A stretch of DNA of 42,765 nucleotides from Nitrosomonadales bacterium. Lineage in GTDB: Bacteria; Pseudomonadota; Gammaproteobacteria; Burkholderiales; Gallionellaceae. Of the stretch, positions 39,294 to 42,765 are shown one piece after another. Every line of letters begins with the position of its first letter. The stretch's first letter is position 1. The notes beneath the pieces were generated by a model. The model had not been told where the DNA came from. It was given only the letters and a program-made list of their open reading frames with translations, and did not search any database. The position numbers and the translations under genes were made by a program. Location of the stretch: positions 1-42,765 of the forward strand of contig JACRPU010000047.1 of NCBI GenBank assembly GCA_016223025.1, read 5' to 3'.

Positions 39294-40136
39294 ATGCCGC
39301 TATCCTCGAACCTTGCCCGCCACATCCAGGCCAACGTCCGCGCCGCGCTGGATGAAGACATGGGCGACGGCGATCTCACCGCGCAACTCGTTCCGCCGCA
39401 GCAAACCGCACACGCCACGGTCATCACGCGCCAGGACGCCGTGCTGTGCGGCACGCAATGGTTTGACGGCTGCTTCAAGGCGCTCGATCCGGGCTGCAAT
39501 ATCCGCTGGCGCGCGCTGGATGGCGACACGGTCCGGCCCGGCCAGACGTTGTGCGAGATACGCGGCAATGCGCGCGCCATGCTCACGGCGGAGCGCGCCG
39601 CGCTGAATTTCCTGCAGGCGCTTTCCGCCACCGCCACGGCAACCGGGCGCTATGTGGATGCGGTTGCGGGCACCGGAGCGATAATTATGGATACGCGCAA
39701 AACGCTGCCCGGCCTGCGCGTGGCGCAGAAATACGCGGTGAAATGCGGCGGCGGACACAACCAGCGCACCGGGTTGTTCGACGGCATCCTCATCAAGGAA
39801 AACCACATCATGGCGGCAGGCGGCATCCGTGCCGCGCTGGAAGCAGCATTCCACCTGGCCGCTGCCGGTGCGACCGTGCAGATCGAAGTGGAAACTTCGG
39901 GCGAGTTGCGCGAAGCGCTGGATGCCGGAGCAAAATTGATCCTGCTGGACAACTTCGGCCCGGACGAGTTGCGGGCAGCGGTCAAACTTGCCGCAGGGCG
40001 CGCGGAACTGGAGGCTTCGGGCGGCGTAACCCTGCAAACCGTGCGCGCCATCGCCGAAACCGGCGTGGATCGCATTTCAATCGGCAGCCTGACCAAGGAT
40101 GTGCGGGCGGTGGATTTGTCCATGCGGTTTACCTGA
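39294..40136 (+). CDS. nadC: Nicotinate-nucleotide pyrophosphorylase (carboxylating)
   Basis: It converts quinolinate and PRPP to nicotinate mononucleotide, carbon dioxide and pyrophosphate, an early step of de novo NAD synthesis. Motifs include the N-terminal ALDEDMGDGDLTAQLV, then MDTRKTLPGLRVAQKYAVKCGGGHNQR, which holds the basic substrate-binding residues, then IEVETSGELREAL and the C-terminal ASGGVTLQTVRAIAETGVDRISIG barrel end. The ATG at 39294 gives 280 residues; an upstream GTG at 39252 would add 14 poorly conserved ones. Together with nadE this region holds two NAD genes with glnB between them. Confidence 0.96.
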   Translation: MPLSSNLARHIQANVRAALDEDMGDGDLTAQLVPPQQTAHATVITRQDAVLCGTQWFDGCFKALDPGCNIRWRALDGDTVRPGQTLCEIRGNARAMLTAERAALNFLQALSATATATGRYVDAVAGTGAIIMDTRKTLPGLRVAQKYAVKCGGGHNQRTGLFDGILIKENHIMAAGGIRAALEAAFHLAAAGATVQIEVETSGELREALDAGAKLILLDNFGPDELRAAVKLAAGRAELEASGGVTLQTVRAIAETGVDRISIGSLTKDVRAVDLSMRFT

Positions 40137-40212
40137 TCCGCACCCGCTTCCGGCGCGCCGCGTTACATTTCTGCGGCCCCGCGCCCGCGTCAAGGGATGA
40201 CCTTCAAGTTTG

Positions 40213-41013
40213 CTACTGCCACCTGGCTCCAACCTGGCTTACCCTCATGGAAGACATCTGAAACTCCCTTGACCAGTCGCTGTCTTCTTTGGGCTGCGCA
40301 CTGGCGGCCAGAGCATCCGCGATCCGCTCTCTGTCCCACCCCTGGCGGGCCAGCAAATTTATGGCGATAGTATCGGCCTCGTATTGCTGGCTGGATTTGT
40401 AGTTCTCTATCATCGCCCGCGATCCCACAACAGACGAGGCTGTCGTCATCGAGGTCATCACCGGAGTAGTTTCCAGCAGTGCGGCGGCGCCGCGAAAAAT
40501 ATTAGTGATCGGCACCAGCACCTGGGCCAGCACCGAAAACGCGATGCTGGTTGTCGAATTTTTGTCATGGTGGCGGCCAATAACATGCCCCATTTCCCGT
40601 GCAATCAGGAAGGATAGCGCCTCTTCATTAAGGGAAAGCTGCTGCACGCCACGGAAGATTACGATTGTTCCTGCCGCGCTGGATGCGCTTCCCGGCTCGC
40701 TTTTTTCAGCCACCAGGAACTCGAACCGGGTAATGCGCTCGCTCAGGCCGGGGGTTATTTCAAAAGCAGTCTTTGCCAGGCTATCGCCCAACTGCATAAC
40801 CCGCCAGTAGAACGCGCGGTTAAAATCGCACTCCTCGCCGGCGCATGACGATTCGATATCCGCCTCTGTGGCGAGGTGCAACCGCATGCCCATCTCGGAA
40901 TAAGCGTTGCTTACCTGGGATGGAACAGTCACCGATTGATCCTGCGGCACGGGCGTGGCGCATGCGCCGAGCGCTATGCCGGCAAACACAGGAAGCCAGG
41001 CGCGCGCCCGCAT
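40213..41013 (-). CDS. M48-family lipoprotein with altered zinc motif (RExxH)
   Basis: A 266-residue protein with a lipoprotein signal (ALGAC, lipidated Cys18), so it is probably anchored to the outer or inner membrane facing the periplasm. It has the overall pattern of M48 peptidases (BepA/Oma1-like). The central helix, normally HExxH, reads LIAREMGHVIGRHH: the first zinc ligand is Arg139, with Glu140 and His143 kept. A later QQYEADTIAINLLARQGW is the usual third-ligand segment. If the reading is right it may be a pseudoprotease with a chaperone or scaffold role. The start at 41013 gives the signal peptide; longer in-frame starts upstream would bury it. Confidence 0.8.
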   Translation of the reverse strand: MRARAWLPVFAGIALGACATPVPQDQSVTVPSQVSNAYSEMGMRLHLATEADIESSCAGEECDFNRAFYWRVMQLGDSLAKTAFEITPGLSERITRFEFLVAEKSEPGSASSAAGTIVIFRGVQQLSLNEEALSFLIAREMGHVIGRHHDKNSTTSIAFSVLAQVLVPITNIFRGAAALLETTPVMTSMTTASSVVGSRAMIENYKSSQQYEADTIAINLLARQGWDRERIADALAASAQPKEDSDWSREFQMSSMRVSQVGARWQ

Positions 41014-41128
41014 ACGGGTTGTCTGGAAAGGTTTCACGGCGCCAGAGTAGTCCATCTTCCGCGCGTTGTCGAGCCTCCCATCCTTAGCCTTTAGCCTTGT
41101 GTACTGAAGTACAGGTAGGCGCGGATTC

Positions 41129-41222
41129 TGGAGTGCGGGAGCTTGCTCCCGCTTTCCAAAGCGGCGGCAAGCCGCCGCACTCCAGATAACCCGGATGCGG
41201 AGTTGGCACCAACCGCACTCCA
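41129..41222 (-). repeat. Intergenic relative of the res/mod palindromic repeat
   Basis: On the minus strand TGGAGTGCGGCGGCTTGCCG (41184 downwards) leads into GCGGGAGCAAGCTCCCGC and GCACTCCA, ending at 41129. So it has the outer two hairpins of the 81-bp form and lacks the middle one. A further degenerate unit with GTTGGCACCAAC extends to 41222. Confidence 0.9.
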
Positions 41223-41300
41223 AAGGCTTATGCTGCACTTTCCCGCTTCTCCTCGCCGCATTGAAACCGCGCATTGAAAACCGCCGCATAGAAGAGCAGA

Positions 41301-42725
41301 ATGCGCGACAAACCCTGCCCTCATAAAGAACAAGAGCTAATGCCCCCCGCCCACACCGACCCGTTCGCCCCGCCCTCCGCGCGCATGAGGGGGTGGACCT
41401 CCCCCGGCTACACGCTGCCGCTCCTGGTGCTCGCCGCCGCTCTCGCTATCACCCACCAGTTGTGGCAAAACGAGCGCCAGAACGCCGTGCAGGATCTGCG
41501 GGCCCAGTTCGATTTCCGCATGCGCGAGACCGCCGGGCACATCGAGCAGCGCATGAGAACCTACGAGCAGGTGATGCGCGGGGTGGACGGCCTGTTTTCC
41601 CATGCCAGCACCGTCGGGCGCCACGAGTTCCGCGATTATGTTGCCAGGTTGCGGCTGAAAGAAACTTATCCCGGCATCCAGGCCATACGTTTTGCGCCGA
41701 TCGTGCAGTGGGCGCAAAAAGACAGCCATGTCGCCGCCATGCGGGGGCAGGGCCTGGATAACTACGTCATCCATCCAGAAGGCCGGCGCGACATCTACAC
41801 TCCGGTAATCTACGCCGAGCCGTTCGACGCGCGCAACCAGATGATCTTCGGCTATGACACCTATTCCGACCTGGAGCATCCCCGGCCCGGCGATTCCGCT
41901 GCGGGGCTGCGCCGCGCCGCCATGGAGCGGGCGCGCGACACCGGAGAGGCCGCGCTTTCCGGCAAGATCCGGCTGGTGTTCGAGACCGACAAGGAACCGC
42001 AGTCCGGGTTCCTGATGTTCCTGCCGGTGTACCGGCACGATGCCACGCACGGCACCGTCGCCGAGCGCCGCGCCAACATTATCGGCTGGGTCAGTTCGGT
42101 GTTTCGCGCGGACGATCTGATGGACGGCATCCTCGGCGAGAGCGGCGGCGAGATCAGCGTCGAGATTTACGACAGCGAGGAAGTTTCGGACAGAATGTTG
42201 ATGCACGACTCCGACTATCTTCCCCGTGCCAGCTCCCGCTCCATCCTGTCGGAGGCGCTTTTCAAAACCACCGAACACCTCGATATCGCCGGTCGCAAGT
42301 GGACAATACTGGTCCATTCCATGCCCGGTTTCGATGCGCGGCAGGACAAGGGAAAACCCCAGTTCATCGCCACGGCAGGCGCCGGCGTGAGCATATTGCT
42401 CGCGCTGTTCACCTGGCTGCTGGTGCATGGGCGGAGCCGCGCGCTGCAAGCCTCCCGGGCGATAAGCCAGGAACTGAACGAACGCAGGCAGGCGGAGCAG
42501 GCGCTGCGCGCGAGCGAAGAGCGCTTCCGCTCCGTTTTCGAGCACGCCAGGGTGGGGATGAACATGCTCGGCCCGGATTACAGGTATCTCAAGGTCAACC
42601 GGGCGTTCTGCGAAATAACCGGCTACGCCGATTATGTAGACTGCTCGATTATGTGGACTTGGTCCTGCGGATACGCGCCAACCGCTGATGGGCAGAGGCC
42701 GACGCGTATTTTGTTCTCCACATAA
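41301..42725 (+). pseudogene. CHASE-PAS sensor protein, truncated by an insertion
   Basis: The reading frame begins as a membrane sensor. There is a helix at about 32-52, an extracytoplasmic CHASE domain (ETYPGIQAIRFAPIV, then the FGYDTYSDLEHP region), and a second helix near 355-375. A coiled linker (SQELNERRQAEQALRASEERFR) follows, then the start of a PAS domain up to AFCEITGYAD. From about 42630 the sequence is foreign: unrelated residues follow and the frame stops at 42725. A full relative would continue with PAS, and GGDEF/EAL or kinase domains. It is therefore inactive unless the insert is excised. An ATG at 41340 is an alternative start. Confidence 0.8.
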
Positions 42726-42765
42726 TCACAACGTCTTTAGGAAGTCGATCAACGAGTCAGGCGCA
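42631..42765. mobile_element. End of an unidentified mobile element at the right edge
   Basis: A direct repeat (ATTATGTAGACTGCTCG at 42631, then ATTATGTGGACT at 42648) and an inverted repeat (ATTATGTGGA 42648-42657 with TCCACATAAT 42717-42726) mark the place where the sensor gene becomes foreign. The element continues beyond the window. The pattern resembles the ends of elements carrying tyrosine-type recombinases, but I cannot name the family. Confidence 0.5.
42726..42764 (-). CDS. Possible C-terminal end of a protein encoded by the mobile element
   Basis: A minus-strand frame open to the window edge encodes a C-terminal tail APDSLIDFLKTL, stopping inside the inverted repeat. It is too short to classify; a recombinase or transposase is plausible from its position. 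Confidence 0.25.
   Translation of the reverse strand, partial: APDSLIDFLKTL

Overview
The window reads as chromosomal DNA of a betaproteobacterium, most likely in the Nitrosomonadales/Gallionellaceae neighbourhood. This rests on high GC and strong GC3 bias in the core genes, and on lineage-typical families and neighbours (DUF3579 next to murJ, a BPSS1780-type membrane protein, DUF2782 beside polA, prfB with its frameshift, nadE-glnB-nadC). No rRNA, tRNA or CRISPR array was seen, and the genus is an inference.

Layout. 1-640: a perfect inverted repeat at the left edge and a PaaA2-type antitoxin with a C-terminally short ParE toxin. 640-8780: a secreted protein of unknown function, a 2-Cys peroxiredoxin, DUF3579, murJ, a membrane protein, DUF2782, a LOG-family hydrolase and polA. 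8720-19760: an accessory surface-chemistry region. Its minus-strand core is sxtJ-like / DUF5989 / NodU-type carbamoyltransferase / SGNH protein / SDR. Around it lie a second SGNH protein, two GMC oxidoreductases (one coupled to a 70-residue Tat-signal protein) and an ExeA-type AAA ATPase. The set suggests oxidation, acyl or ester editing and carbamoylation of an envelope glycan or a secreted small molecule; the substrate is not visible. 19830-30940: DUF4010/MgtC membrane protein, prfB, a DinG/YoaA-type Fe-S helicase, an ankyrin protein, an EnvZ/OmpR pair divergent from two small exported proteins, rimO and a ZIP metal transporter.

31047-37272: a type III-like restriction-modification island in the unusual order res - truncated DinD/BRO - four-helix-bundle protein - mod. 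It sits exactly at the 5' end of nadE. The first 23 bp of nadE (from one base before its ATG) are repeated imperfectly, 21 of 23, upstream of res, so the island probably entered there and separated nadE from its original leader. mod has an AT-richer central block at the expected target-recognition domain, suggesting specificity exchange.

37250-42765: nadE, glnB (PII), nadC, an M48-family lipoprotein whose HExxH motif reads RExxH, and a CHASE-PAS sensor cut by what looks like the end of a mobile element at the right edge.

A theme across the window is palindromic repeats inside genes without loss of frame. An 81-bp, 27-codon repeat sits in the same reading frame in both res and mod, and related hairpin DNA lies between genes at 41129-41222. 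Other repeat-like insertions appear in rimO, the DUF4010 gene and the helicase. A separate 127-bp repeat occurs twice, and its 22-bp hairpin spacer is inverted relative to its flank between the copies.
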